In this document: positions 25,571 to 34,625 of the stretch, in pieces | How positions within the stretch are numbered: the first letter of the stretch is position 1 | How the letters are laid out: each line of letters opens with the position of its first letter | Assembly (NCBI GenBank): GCA_020633235.1 | Contig: JACKEA010000004.1 | Span: 806,001-870,000, forward strand | Length of the DNA stretch: 64,000 nt | Reading direction: 5' to 3' | Source of the DNA: Polyangiaceae bacterium | GTDB lineage: Bacteria > Myxococcota_A > Polyangia > Polyangiales > Polyangiaceae | Made by a program: the position numbers and the translations under genes | The notes under the pieces: model-generated | Told to the model about the DNA's origin: nothing | Databases searched by the model: none | What the model saw: the letters and a program-made list of their open reading frames with translations, nothing else

Positions 25571-28500
25571 ATGAAGAACGCCGTGCGAATCGCTTTGCCC
25601 CTCGCCGTGGTCGTTGGGCTCGCCGCTGGGTGCGGCAAGAAAGAAGAGACGGCCAAGACGACCTTCTACGAGCGGAAGATCTCGCCGGTGTTGGTCGGGT
25701 CTTGTGCCACGAGCCCCACGCAGTCGAGCTGTCACGTGGCCGCAGACGATCGCGGCAACGCGCTCGGCAATCTCAACGTGTCGAGCTACGACACCTTGAG
25801 CCTGCGCCGTGACCTGCTGATCAACTACGGGCCCTACGGCCTGCCGGACCTGCTGCTCAAGGTGGTGCCCGCCTTCGATCTCCAGCTCACCGCCTGGGAC
25901 GGCACCTCCGAGGTCATCACCACGGACGTCGCCCACGCCGGCGGCTCGCTCCTGGATTTTACGAGCGTTTCCTACAATCAGCTCGCCCGGTGGATCGAAA
26001 ATGGCGCGGCGGAGAACAACGCGCCGGCGAAGCCAAAGCAGCCGGAGCTCACGCCCTGCACCGAGTCCGTGGGCACGGATCCGAACTTCGACCCCAACGT
26101 GGATCCGGGCACGCCGGACTACGGTCAGTTCGTCCAAGAAGTGAACCCGGTGTTGGGGCAGCAGTGCGCCGCGGGCAACTGCCACGGCAGCGGCGCCAAC
26201 TCACTGTACCTCACCTGCGGCAAGTCGCCGGAGCAGAAGCGCTGGAACTACTTCGTCGCCAGCGACTACGTGTCCACGGACGCGCCGGCCAGCGAGATCT
26301 TGCGACGCGCCCTCGACCCAGCCCAGGGCGGCACCTATCACGAAGGTGGCGTGATCTTCACGAGCACCTCGGACGACGGCTACAAGGTGCTCTTGAACTG
26401 GGCCGTGGCGCGCGGTGGGCCGAACGCCGTACCCACCGACGCGGGCTTCGACATGTTCGCCAAGCGCGTGCAGCCCATGTTGGTGAAACGCGGCTGCATG
26501 CAGATCCAGTGTCACTCCGCGTCCATCTTCCACGACTATCGCCTGCGAGGCGGCAGCGGTGGGCACTTCGGCTTGCCCGCGACGCGGCGCAACTACGAGC
26601 TGACGCTGGAGCAGGTTTCGTTGGAGTCTCCGGACCCCAACGCCAGTCGCATCATCCGCAAGAACCTGCAGGCGCCGGGCGGCGCTGGCATTCTCCACCG
26701 CGGCGGTTCGCTCTTCGCCCAAGATGGCGACCCCTCGCAGTGCGATCTCGTGGCGGCGGAGACCGGGCCGCTGAACGACCAGAAGGAATACTGCGTCATC
26801 GTCGCTTGGCTCGAGAAGGAGCGACAGGCGCGCATGGCAGGCGCCGTTCCGCTTTCCAGCGTCGTGTACGTGAAGCGTCCGCCGGCCTCCGGCAAGGACG
26901 TGCCGCAGGACTACGGCAGCTACAATCCCGGCGCAGATCTGATGCAGACGCCGGTGAGCATGGACGCCGCCGGCGACATCACCAGCGGTGGTGGGGGGAC
27001 CAGCCTGCTCGGCGGCTGCGGACTCTCTCCCTCCACCGCGGACGTGCGGCGGCCCGCGGTTTCTTGGGACGGCACCAAGATCGCGTTTGCCGCGCGCTCG
27101 TCCGCCAGTGAGCCGTTCAAGATCTACGTGATCGACAACGGCAACTGCGCGGCGGAGCCGACCATCAACGCCCCGGCCACGGACGACAGCGGTGCGCCGG
27201 TGCCGGACAACGGCGAGCTGGTGCACAACTTCGATCCTGCTTTCGCGCCGGATGGTCGCATCGTGTTCGCCTCTACTCGCGGCAACACCAAGAACGTCAA
27301 GCAGTTCCCCTACTCCGGCCCCACGCGCACGCCCGCGGACCCGTCCAAGCTGAACTCGAACCTGTACGTGCTCGAGAACGGCAAGATCCGGCAGCTCACG
27401 TTCCTGCTGAACCAGGAATTCATGCCGAATTTCATGTCCGACGGCCGCGTGATCATGATCACCGAGAAGCGCGCGCCGGGCTTCTATCAGCTCGCCGCGC
27501 GCCGGCAGAACCTGGACGGCGGCGACTACCATCCACTCTTCGGTCAGCGACAGACCATCGGCTACGACCAGCTCACGGACGTGGTCGAGCTCTCCGACAA
27601 GAACTTCGCGGCCATCTTCAGTGACAAGGGCGCGGCCCACGGCGGTGGCACCTTGGCGGTGTTCAACCGGAGTCTGGGTCCCGACCAGTTGAGCCAAAAT
27701 CCCGACGACTACACCCAGGACCCCGACGGGATGTCCTGGCCGAACCCGAAGTTCTACCAGCACTCCATCGAGATCGTGGACCCCGCCGCCACCGGCAAGG
27801 CCGGCGGCACGACCGGCGCCTACCGCAATCCCGCATCGCTCCCCAACGGCAAGATCCTGGTGAGCTATGCCGCCAACGTGGTGGACGTGGAGAACTTCAG
27901 CGGCAACTTCGACCTGGTCGTGGTGGATCCCATCACGCGTCAGCGCACTCCGCTGATCAGCGACGCCGACGACCTGATCTGGCCGGTGGCGGTGTACGCC
28001 CGGCAGAACCACGGCGTGTTCAAGTCGCGCCTGGACGAGGCCAACGGCGCGACCACGGTGTACACCGACGCGGCACACGCCGATCGCAGCGAGATCACCT
28101 TCGTGGACTTCCCGCTGATCACCAGCCTGCTGTTCCAGAACACGCGTACCGGACGCGTGCTCCCGGGCGGGAACTACCCGTACCAGGCGTGGGAGAGCCT
28201 GCCTCCGGATCCCGGGGTGACCAGCTACGACCAGGGTGGAGATTACGTCACCAACGACGCCTTTGGGCAGCTGTACGTGAAGCGCCGCCTGCGTGGTGCG
28301 GTCAACCTACTGGCAGACGGCTCCAGCAAGGTGCAGCTCCCCGGCGGTATGCCGCTGGTGCTGGCCACGAACGTGAAGCTGGCCGCCGACTCGTCCCCGG
28401 TCGTCCACTTCCAGCGGGAAGAGATGCAGTTCTATCCTGGTGAGTGGGTCCGACAATCCTTCCGACGGGAGCTCTTCAACGGGCTGTGCGCTGGCTGTCA

Positions 28501-28645
28501 CGGGTCGCTCAGCGGCTACGAGTCGCACATCTCCGTGAACCCGGACATCTTGACGCAGGCGTCCAATGTGGACGCGCGAGAGGCGGATCCCATCGACGTG
28601 CTGTCGCTGCCCATCGGCGATCCCAAGGGCCCGCCGTTCGATTGA
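25571..28645 (+). CDS. Large multi-site c-type cytochrome / beta-propeller lipoprotein
   Basis: A 1,024-residue lipoprotein: signal MKNAVRIALPLAVVVGLAAGC with lipobox LAAGC. The N-terminal third carries three atypical heme-like motifs, C45-x8-CH55, C199-AAGN-CH205 and C309-MQIQ-CH315. The middle is propeller-like (RPAVSWDGTKIAFAARS, DPAFAPDGRIVFASTRG, NPASLPNGKILVSYAAN). A normal heme site, C973-AG-CH977, is near the C-terminus. The order of propeller then CxxCH matches the gene at 22151, so the two are probably distant paralogues. Whether the CxnCH sites bind heme needs experiment; they might instead be disulfide or metal sites. Confidence 0.8.
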   Translation: MKNAVRIALPLAVVVGLAAGCGKKEETAKTTFYERKISPVLVGSCATSPTQSSCHVAADDRGNALGNLNVSSYDTLSLRRDLLINYGPYGLPDLLLKVVPAFDLQLTAWDGTSEVITTDVAHAGGSLLDFTSVSYNQLARWIENGAAENNAPAKPKQPELTPCTESVGTDPNFDPNVDPGTPDYGQFVQEVNPVLGQQCAAGNCHGSGANSLYLTCGKSPEQKRWNYFVASDYVSTDAPASEILRRALDPAQGGTYHEGGVIFTSTSDDGYKVLLNWAVARGGPNAVPTDAGFDMFAKRVQPMLVKRGCMQIQCHSASIFHDYRLRGGSGGHFGLPATRRNYELTLEQVSLESPDPNASRIIRKNLQAPGGAGILHRGGSLFAQDGDPSQCDLVAAETGPLNDQKEYCVIVAWLEKERQARMAGAVPLSSVVYVKRPPASGKDVPQDYGSYNPGADLMQTPVSMDAAGDITSGGGGTSLLGGCGLSPSTADVRRPAVSWDGTKIAFAARSSASEPFKIYVIDNGNCAAEPTINAPATDDSGAPVPDNGELVHNFDPAFAPDGRIVFASTRGNTKNVKQFPYSGPTRTPADPSKLNSNLYVLENGKIRQLTFLLNQEFMPNFMSDGRVIMITEKRAPGFYQLAARRQNLDGGDYHPLFGQRQTIGYDQLTDVVELSDKNFAAIFSDKGAAHGGGTLAVFNRSLGPDQLSQNPDDYTQDPDGMSWPNPKFYQHSIEIVDPAATGKAGGTTGAYRNPASLPNGKILVSYAANVVDVENFSGNFDLVVVDPITRQRTPLISDADDLIWPVAVYARQNHGVFKSRLDEANGATTVYTDAAHADRSEITFVDFPLITSLLFQNTRTGRVLPGGNYPYQAWESLPPDPGVTSYDQGGDYVTNDAFGQLYVKRRLRGAVNLLADGSSKVQLPGGMPLVLATNVKLAADSSPVVHFQREEMQFYPGEWVRQSFRRELFNGLCAGCHGSLSGYESHISVNPDILTQASNVDAREADPIDVLSLPIGDPKGPPFD

Positions 28646-28678
28646 CGAAGACGCCCGTATCGGCGTGCCGGCATGCCG

Positions 28679-28704
28679 GGACGGGCATCGCGCCGGACCA
28701 ACAA
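28679..28704 (+). repeat. Copy of the dispersed intergenic motif
   Basis: GACGGGCATCGCGCCGGACC then AACAAG, 33 bases after the stop of the cytochrome lipoprotein gene. It matches the copy at 29037-29065 in reverse complement with one mismatch across the 24 best bases. Confidence 0.8.
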
Positions 28705-29036
28705 GCCCTGGTCAACGAACGCGGGGCTCGTTAGAAAAGGTCGGCGCCCGACCGAGGCAGGGGAGAAGCGCTTTCGCGCTCGGCGTCCCCTCGAGCGGGT
28801 TGGGGCGGGGATGGGTGCGACACTCTTTGACCCCGGTCGGCGCCGACAAAGAGCAATGTAAGGCCGCATTTGGCGAGCGCCAGCCCCCGGATCTTCCGGC
28901 AATTTGGGGCGCTTCGCCGCGGCTGACGCCCCGCCATCGCCGAAGACGGCTGCCAGGGCGGGGGTGTCGGTGTGCGGCCGTGGTCACCGAACGCGCGCCC
29001 TGGCAGAGCTAGAAGACGACGAATTTTCTCTGGATT

Positions 29037-29065
29037 GTTGGTCCGGCGCGATACCCGTCGCGCCG
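29037..29065 (-). repeat. Copy of the dispersed intergenic motif
   Basis: On the minus strand it reads GACGGGTATCGCGCCGGACC then AACAA, starting only a few bases after the thiolase stop. Relative to its gene it has the same orientation as the copies at 28679, 44891 and 53048. Confidence 0.8.
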
Positions 29066-29070
29066 CCGCT

Positions 29071-30303
29071 TCACACGCGCTCGATGATCGTCGCGATACC
29101 CATGCCGCCGCCGATACACAGCGTCACGAGCGCGGTGTTCTTGTCCTGGCGCTCGAGCTCGTCGAGCACGGTGCCCAGCAGGCACGCGCCGGTGGCGCCC
29201 AGGGGGTGACCCAGCGCGATCGCGCCGCCGTTGACGTTCACTCGGGCGGGATCGATCTCGAGGCGCCGCATGGTGTTGAGGGGCACCACCGCGAAGGCTT
29301 CGTTGATCTCCCACAGATCGATGTCCTTCACGGTCATGCCGGCCTTCTTCAGGGCCATCTCGCTCGCCGGTGTGGGCGCGGTGAGCATGATGACCGGCTC
29401 GGCGCCGTAGGTTGCCGTGGAGCGTATCTTCGCGCGGGGCTTGAGGCCGCTCTTCTTCACGTAGGCGTCGGACGCGAGCAGGAGCAGCGCGGCGCCGTCC
29501 ACGATGCCGCTGGAGTTGCCGGCGTGGTGGACGTGCTTGATCTCCTTGACCTCGGGGTAGCGCTTGAGGGCGAGCTGATCGAGGGTTTCGCCGTTGGGGC
29601 CCATGGGGGCCGCGCCCATGGCTTCGAAGGATGCGGAGAGGCCGGCCAGGCTTTCCAGCGTGGTGCTGGGACGGGGATGCTCGTCCTGCTCGAGGACGAC
29701 CTTGCCGTCGTCGTCCACCACCGGGAACAGGCTCTTGGCGAAGCGCTTTTCCTCGACGGCGCGCGCGGCCTTCTGCTGGCTCTCGAGGGCGAACTTGTCG
29801 ACGTCTTCGCGGCTCACGCCGTCGATCGTGGCAATGAGATCCGCGCTGATGCCCTGCGGAACCTGGAAGATGCGCTTGCGCAGCTTGAGGTTGTGACCGT
29901 CGATCATGGCTTCGTCGGAACCCATGGGCACGCGCGACATGCTCTCCACGCCGCCACCGACGACCAGCTCTTGCTGGCCGCTCATGACGCCCATGGCGGC
30001 GAAGTTCACGCCCTGCAGGCCCGAGCCGCAGAAGCGGTTCAGCGTCACGCCGGTCACGGTCTCGGGCCACTCCGCGGCCAAGATCGAGTTGCGCGCGATG
30101 CAGGCGCCCTGCTCCTTGGCTTGGCTGACGCAGCCGATCACGACGTCTTCCACGTCCTCGCGCGAGAGATCGTTGCGCTTGGCCAGCTCGTTCAGGGTCT
30201 GCGCCAAGAGCTCTTGGGGATGAATGCCGCTCAGCGCGCCCTTGCCGGCCTTGCCGCGGCCGCGCGGGGTTCGGACTGCGTCGATGATGAATGCGTCGCC
30301 CAT
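29071..30303 (-). CDS. Acetyl-CoA acetyltransferase (thiolase)
   Basis: A 410-residue thiolase catalysing reversible acyl transfer between acyl-CoA units (beta-oxidation or acetoacetyl-CoA formation). The nucleophile Cys is in [13 protein letters not shown]; the second and third catalytic motifs are [17 protein letters not shown] (His) and TLCIGGGMG (Cys). The opening [20 protein letters not shown] and [12 protein letters not shown] are family standards. No beta-oxidation partner lies next to it, so direction and chain length are open (FadA-like or AtoB/PhaA-like). Confidence 0.93.
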   Translation of the reverse strand: MGDAFIIDAVRTPRGRGKAGKGALSGIHPQELLAQTLNELAKRNDLSREDVEDVVIGCVSQAKEQGACIARNSILAAEWPETVTGVTLNRFCGSGLQGVNFAAMGVMSGQQELVVGGGVESMSRVPMGSDEAMIDGHNLKLRKRIFQVPQGISADLIATIDGVSREDVDKFALESQQKAARAVEEKRFAKSLFPVVDDDGKVVLEQDEHPRPSTTLESLAGLSASFEAMGAAPMGPNGETLDQLALKRYPEVKEIKHVHHAGNSSGIVDGAALLLLASDAYVKKSGLKPRAKIRSTATYGAEPVIMLTAPTPASEMALKKAGMTVKDIDLWEINEAFAVVPLNTMRRLEIDPARVNVNGGAIALGHPLGATGACLLGTVLDELERQDKNTALVTLCIGGGMGIATIIERV

Positions 30304-30409
30304 GGGACGTCCTCCGATGTTCCTGGATGGTGGGCCGCGACGTGCGCCGCGTGCCTCGAAAACCGAGGCGCGAAACCTATCACGGATCTCGGGGGCCGCC
30401 CTGGGAGCG

Positions 30410-31225
30410 GTGCGGCAATTGGGCAGTGCGCTCAGGGCGCGCTACGATGATGGCGACATCTTCGGACTTCGATCGCATCTCCAAGGCCTCCGAACGAGTG
30501 GGCTTCGCCTCGGTGCCGCCGCTGCCGCCGCGCTGGTTTCCGCTCTCGTTGCAGCCGTTCCCCGCGCCCAGGCCGTCCAGGAGCCCAAGCCCGAGCCACG
30601 GGGGACCGGTGTGACGCGCTACGAGGTGGCGGCCATCGGGGATTCCCTCACGGACCAGCGCATCGGGGGCGGGCAGTATCTTCGACAGCTCGCGCGTTGG
30701 TGCCCGGAGAGCCGTTTTGACGCCTACGGCGTGGGGGGACAGCGCACCGATCACATGCGTTGGCGTTTCACGGTGGATCTGCTGCAGCGCCGGCGCCCGC
30801 CGAAAGCGCGCCCCCGATACGATCACGTCATCGTGCTGGGCGGAGTCAACGATCTTGCCGCGGGCTCCGTGACCGCGCCTCGGGTCCAGCGCATCGAGCG
30901 GAACTTGGGTTGGATGTACGGGAAGGCGCACGAGCTGGGCATGGAGGTGATCGCGGTGACGGTGCCGCCCTGGGGCAAGCTCGCCGGGAGCTACGATCGC
31001 CGAGGGGATGCCACCCGCCGTCTCAATCGCTGGATTCTGGAGCAGCCCGCGACGCACCGAGTGGAGCACGCCGTGGACATCCACCCGCTGCTCGAGTGCG
31101 GCGAGGACGACGAGCTGTGTCCGATGTATCGGCGATTCCCGAACGACAAGGTGCACTGGGGTCCAGAAGGGCACCGCATCGTGGCCGACGCACTGTTCCG
31201 CGCGGCATTTGCCGATTGCAGGTGA
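30410..31225 (+). CDS. SGNH/GDSL-type esterase, probably exported
   Basis: The catalytic blocks are clear: [10 protein letters not shown] (block I Ser), VGGQRTDHM (block II Gly), VILGGVND (block III GxND) and [11 protein letters not shown] (block V Asp-x-x-His). A hydrophobic Ala/Val/Leu stretch ending VPRAQA precedes them and looks like a signal peptide. The start is uncertain: GTG 30410 or TTG 30419 would place the signal near the N-terminus, and the frame is open upstream into the divergent thiolase gene. The likely role is hydrolysis of an acyl or acetyl ester in the envelope; the substrate is unknown. From GTG 30410 the product is 271 residues. Confidence 0.75.
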   Translation: MRQLGSALRARYDDGDIFGLRSHLQGLRTSGLRLGAAAAAALVSALVAAVPRAQAVQEPKPEPRGTGVTRYEVAAIGDSLTDQRIGGGQYLRQLARWCPESRFDAYGVGGQRTDHMRWRFTVDLLQRRRPPKARPRYDHVIVLGGVNDLAAGSVTAPRVQRIERNLGWMYGKAHELGMEVIAVTVPPWGKLAGSYDRRGDATRRLNRWILEQPATHRVEHAVDIHPLLECGEDDELCPMYRRFPNDKVHWGPEGHRIVADALFRAAFADCR

Positions 31226-31235
31226 GTCGACGTGA

Positions 31236-31715
31236 TCAGTCGCGGGCGAGTGCTTCCAGCGCTGGACCGGTGAGGCGGTACACGGTCCACTCGTCGAGGG
31301 CTGCCGCGCCCAGGCTGCGGTAGAAGTCGATGGCGGATTGGTTCCAGTCGAGCACTGCCCATTCCATGCGCCCGTAGCCGCGCTCTACCGCGATGTTCGC
31401 CAGCGCACGGAGCAGCGCCTTGCCCACCCCTTGGCCGCGCTTGTCGGGGGGAACGTAGAGATCTTCCAGGTACAGCCCCGGGCGTCCGCGCCAAGTGGAG
31501 TAGCTCTGGAAGAAGAGCGCGAACCCCACGGCGTCGCCCTCGAGCTCTGCCAGCAGACACTCGAAGGGACAGCTCGCGCTCTCGAGCTGCGCGCGGAGGG
31601 ACTCGGGCGTCGCCTCCACCGCATCCGGCTCGCGCTCGTAGGCGGCGAGCTCGGAGATGAACTGGTGGATCACGGAGGCGTCGTTCGCGACGGCGCGACG
31701 GATGACGAGCGCCAT
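31236..31715 (-). CDS. GNAT-family N-acetyltransferase (diamine/spermidine acetyltransferase-like)
   Basis: A 159-residue GNAT enzyme using acetyl-CoA. YLEDLYVPPDKRGQGVGKALL is the acetyl-CoA-binding motif A; RMEWAVLDWNQSAIDFYRSLGA is motif B. IRRAVANDASVIHQFISELAAYE at the start and the ED-LYV-P pattern resemble the diamine/thialysine acetyltransferase branch. The ATG overlaps the stop of the GltJ-like gene by one base (TGATG), so it is coupled to that gene. The real substrate is not predictable. Confidence 0.87.
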   Translation of the reverse strand: MALVIRRAVANDASVIHQFISELAAYEREPDAVEATPESLRAQLESASCPFECLLAELEGDAVGFALFFQSYSTWRGRPGLYLEDLYVPPDKRGQGVGKALLRALANIAVERGYGRMEWAVLDWNQSAIDFYRSLGAAALDEWTVYRLTGPALEALARD

Positions 31716-33652
31716 CAGTGGATCGTCACGGTCTTGCTGACGGTCACGTGATCCCCGCTGAAGGCGGGGACGCGGGCGCGGCGCATGGTGGATGCGATGC
31801 AGCCACCAGTGCGCGTCCCCGCGAAGGGCGGCCCGTTGACGTTCGCGCTGGTGACCCGGCCGCTAGGAGCAAAGGTGACGACCACGGTGGCCATTCCGGA
31901 GGGGTCCCCTTCCTGTCGGCATGCCGACGCGGCGCCCGCGGCGCTGTTCAGGGCCGCGATGGCGGCGCCCTTGTCGAAGGCAGCGGCGATGGGCACTTCC
32001 TTCTCCGGCTCTGCGGGCTTCGCGGTCGGTTTCTCCGTGGGCTCTGCGGCGGGCGTCTCGCTGGGCGCTTCCGTCGTGTCGCTGGGCTTTGCGGTGGGCT
32101 CGCTGGGCTCGCGCGGCTTTTCCGTTGGTCGTGCCGGATCCGACGTGGGTGGCGCCTCGCTGACGGTGGCGGTTTCGGTGGGGGCCGGCGGCGTGTCGTC
32201 CGCTTCCGTGGGTGTGGGCACGGGCTCTGCCGTGGGCGTTTCCGGTGGGCTCTCCCGTGCCACGGGATCTCGGGGAGCCAGAGGCTCCTGCGGCTCTGCT
32301 CCACTCTTGGTGAAGAACCAAACGCCGGCGATCACCGCAGCTCCGGCCAACAGCAGCCACACCACGGGAGAGGACTTCTTGTCGTCGTCCGGTGCCCGGC
32401 GTGCCGGAGCGGACTTGGCCGTGGCCGCGACCGAGTCCGCGCTCTTCCGCTTCTTGTCCGTGGGCTTGGTGGCCACGGGCTTCTTTTCCGCGGGCTTCTT
32501 TTCCGCGGGCTTCCTTTCGCCGGCCGCCTTCTTCGGAGGATCGCTGTCGCGATCGTCGTCCTCGACCTCGTAGTCTTCGTCTTCTTCGGCTTCCGGCGCC
32601 GTCGGCGTGGAGAGATCGATGGTGGGTGGCGCCAACGCCGAGCCGACGATGGAGCCAGTCCCCAGGTTGAAGATGTCTTCATCCGCGCGATCGTCGGAGG
32701 GCGGTGCCTGCTTCTTGGCCCTTCCCAGCGGTACTGCCGCGGTGGTGAGGGAGCGGAGGTCCGGTGTACCGCTGCTGGGCGCGTCTTCCTCCACGCCATC
32801 GTCCGGGCGGAGCTGCGCCGGCTTCTTCGCTCCCAGGGGCGTTGGCTTGGGGCGCGCCGGTGGCGGCTTGGACTGGGGCTTCTTCGGCGGCTCGGACTTC
32901 GGACGCGGGCGATCCTTGACGCTCTCGATCTCGTCGTCCTGCAGACTGACGGGATCGAGGCTCTCGGGGACAGCGTCCTTGTCGGCCAGGTACAGCGTGC
33001 CGGCGGAGACGCTCTTGAAGGGTCCCGCTTCGGTGTCTTGGGCCCCCTTGCTCTTGACCTGGGGGGCGCGCTGACTGGGCGGCGGCGCTAGGGTGGGGCG
33101 CTTCTTCTTCGCCTTCTCCATCGCCGCCTTGAGGGCCTTCTCGCCGGGGCTCAGAGTCATGCCGGTGCCCAGGAAACCGCCGGTGGTGTCCCCGCCCTTG
33201 GTGTCCCCGCCTTCCAGTAGATCGGCGAGCGCGGGAACGTCCGCGATCACCTTCCATTCCGCCATGCCCTCGCGCCAAACGATGGTGTCGGCGTCAATCT
33301 CGCCGCGTGAGAGCGCTGCCTCGATTTGCGATCGGGTGAGCTCCCGATCGTCGTCGTCCGCATAGCTCACCAGCCATAGCCCCTTGACGGGCGGAATCGC
33401 CGAAGCCTTCGCGCCAGTCAGCGGGATGGTGGGTGTCTCGTCCAGCGGTCGACTGTCGATGGCCGACTCGTCGAGCACCTCCGGGCGTTCACTGGGAGGC
33501 TGGGACGCGAGCTCGACCCCGTCCACGGTGATGTTGCCTTGGCAGCGCTTGCAGCGCACCGTGACGACGCGCCCTTTGACCTTCCTGTCGAACAGGTCGT
33601 CGGGCAGCGCGAACTTGGCGCCGCAGTCGGGACATTTCACGGCATGGGGCAT
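31715..33652 (-). CDS. GltJ/AgmX-like zinc-ribbon, GYF, TM and periplasmic-tail protein
   Basis: A 645-residue single-span membrane protein. An N-terminal zinc ribbon (C7-PD-C10, C34-KR-C37) is followed by a GYF_2-like domain at about 100-150 (GLWLVSYADDDDRELTRSQI, TIVWREGMAEWKVI). A long charged, Pro/Lys-rich linker leads to a transmembrane helix at about 430-448, then a Pro/Glu/Thr-rich periplasmic linker. The C-terminal tail has two Cys (SACRQEG, TGGCIASTMRRARVPAF) as in AgmX/PglI-type proteins. This order is that of GltJ (AgmX), the Myxococcus gliding protein whose zinc ribbon contacts MglA. Several paralogues exist in myxobacteria, so this need not be the gliding one. The start is ATG 33652. 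Confidence 0.82.
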   Translation of the reverse strand: MPHAVKCPDCGAKFALPDDLFDRKVKGRVVTVRCKRCQGNITVDGVELASQPPSERPEVLDESAIDSRPLDETPTIPLTGAKASAIPPVKGLWLVSYADDDDRELTRSQIEAALSRGEIDADTIVWREGMAEWKVIADVPALADLLEGGDTKGGDTTGGFLGTGMTLSPGEKALKAAMEKAKKKRPTLAPPPSQRAPQVKSKGAQDTEAGPFKSVSAGTLYLADKDAVPESLDPVSLQDDEIESVKDRPRPKSEPPKKPQSKPPPARPKPTPLGAKKPAQLRPDDGVEEDAPSSGTPDLRSLTTAAVPLGRAKKQAPPSDDRADEDIFNLGTGSIVGSALAPPTIDLSTPTAPEAEEDEDYEVEDDDRDSDPPKKAAGERKPAEKKPAEKKPVATKPTDKKRKSADSVAATAKSAPARRAPDDDKKSSPVVWLLLAGAAVIAGVWFFTKSGAEPQEPLAPRDPVARESPPETPTAEPVPTPTEADDTPPAPTETATVSEAPPTSDPARPTEKPREPSEPTAKPSDTTEAPSETPAAEPTEKPTAKPAEPEKEVPIAAAFDKGAAIAALNSAAGAASACRQEGDPSGMATVVVTFAPSGRVTSANVNGPPFAGTRTGGCIASTMRRARVPAFSGDHVTVSKTVTIH

Positions 33653-33713
33653 CGATCGGAAAGCTATACGCTTGGAGGCGACAAGGTCCAAGAGACGCGG
33701 AAGCGGAACGCGC

Positions 33714-33736
33714 CGGGGCTCGCGCCGGACCAACAA
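33714..33736 (+). repeat. Copy of the dispersed intergenic motif
   Basis: CGGGGCTCGCGCCGGACC then AACAA, in the gap between the pgeF stop (33771) and the start of the GltJ-like gene (33652). It is followed by an A/T-rich patch containing GGCGAAATTTTTCG. Confidence 0.7.
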
Positions 33737-33770
33737 GACCAGCCTGGAAAAGGCGAAATTTTTCGAGAAA

Positions 33771-34571
33771 TTACCGGCTTTTCGCGAGGGGGACGATCGC
33801 CGAAAGGTGGCGGCCGCTGTGCTTGCCGTCGCGTCGATAGGAGAAGAAGCGCTCCGGCTCGCTGACGGTGCAGCCTTCGACGTCGTCGATGGCCGCGGCG
33901 CCGAGCCCCAGCTGCTCGAGCTGCCAACGGACGATGGCGCGCAGATTCACGTGGGGGCGGGGGCCGAAGCTGCGATCCACGATCGGGAGCGGGCAGGCCC
34001 GGGAGAGCTCCTCAGCCACGTCTTGTCCCACCTCGAAGGCGGCCAGGGAGATGTGGGGACCGATGGCTGCGATCAGATCTCCGGCTTCCCCGGACTGCTT
34101 TCGAAGCTCGGCGATGGCTTCGCTCACCACCCCGCGGACCGCACCCCGCCAGCCGGCGTGGATGGCCAACGCGGCGCCGGAGGCGCGATCCCCCACCAAG
34201 ATTGGCACGCAGTCCGCCGTACGCACTCCACACGCCAGATCACTGCGTCGAGCGAGCAGCGCGTCCCCTTGGGAGTGGAGCACCTGGTCGAAGCTCTCGC
34301 TGCCGTCGAGGGTCACCGTGGCGGTCCCGTGGACCTGAGACAGGAAATAGAGGCGCCCCGGCTCCACGCCCAGGGTTTCAGCGGCGCGCCGCAGGTTCTC
34401 GCGCACGTGATCGGGATCGTCGCCGGCGGCCTGGCTGAAGCTCAAGCTGGAGTAGGGCCCCTGGGATACCCCTCCGTGGCGGGTGAAGAAGGCATGCCGA
34501 AACCCGGCATCTTCGAGCAGAGAGCTTCGTAGGCTGTTTTGTTCGGGCATCCGAGTCCGTAGGCGGAGCAT
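33771..34571 (-). CDS. pgeF: Polyphenol-oxidase/LACC1-family purine nucleoside phosphorylase-like enzyme
   Basis: A 266-residue YfiH/PgeF protein. The zinc site is intact: LSQVHG (His), VRTADCVPIL (Cys) and IHAGWRGAVRG (His). FFTRHGGVSQGPYSSLSFS near the start and ERFFSYRRDGKHSGRHLSAI at the end are typical. Members were reported both as enzymes with purine-nucleoside phosphorylase/adenosine deaminase activity and as cell-wall editing factors acting on misincorporated muropeptide precursors. GGAG lies six bases before ATG 34571; ATG 34550 is a weaker option. Confidence 0.93.
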   Translation of the reverse strand: MLRLRTRMPEQNSLRSSLLEDAGFRHAFFTRHGGVSQGPYSSLSFSQAAGDDPDHVRENLRRAAETLGVEPGRLYFLSQVHGTATVTLDGSESFDQVLHSQGDALLARRSDLACGVRTADCVPILVGDRASGAALAIHAGWRGAVRGVVSEAIAELRKQSGEAGDLIAAIGPHISLAAFEVGQDVAEELSRACPLPIVDRSFGPRPHVNLRAIVRWQLEQLGLGAAAIDDVEGCTVSEPERFFSYRRDGKHSGRHLSAIVPLAKSR

Positions 34572-34625
34572 AACTCCGACTCTTTCGTTGATCGGCCCCC
34601 CTCGAAGCGGGGGGCTAACTTTGGT

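Larger units (their letters stand above)
28646..29070. other. 425-base noncoding gap bounded by inverted motif copies
   Basis: I see no convincing gene between the convergent cytochrome-lipoprotein and thiolase genes. Short open frames here are Arg/Pro-rich. The gap holds one dispersed-motif copy near each gene end, pointing toward each other, plus GC-rich stretches such as GTCGGCGCCCGACC (28741-28754) matched by GGTCGGCGCCGAC (28835-28847), which could pair. No RNA gene recognised. Confidence 0.5.

Noticed and set aside
23300..28078. Minus-strand frames of over 600 codons
   Set aside because: They lie opposite lipoproteins with signal peptides and heme motifs, and their His/Arg/Val-rich composition is typical of shadows.
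28679..29065. A MITE with terminal inverted repeats
   Set aside because: The same motif occurs singly elsewhere and each copy hugs its own gene end; no target duplication seen.
30224..30409. N-terminal extension of the SGNH esterase
   Set aside because: It overlaps the thiolase start, is Pro/Arg-rich, and would push the signal-like stretch far from the N-terminus.
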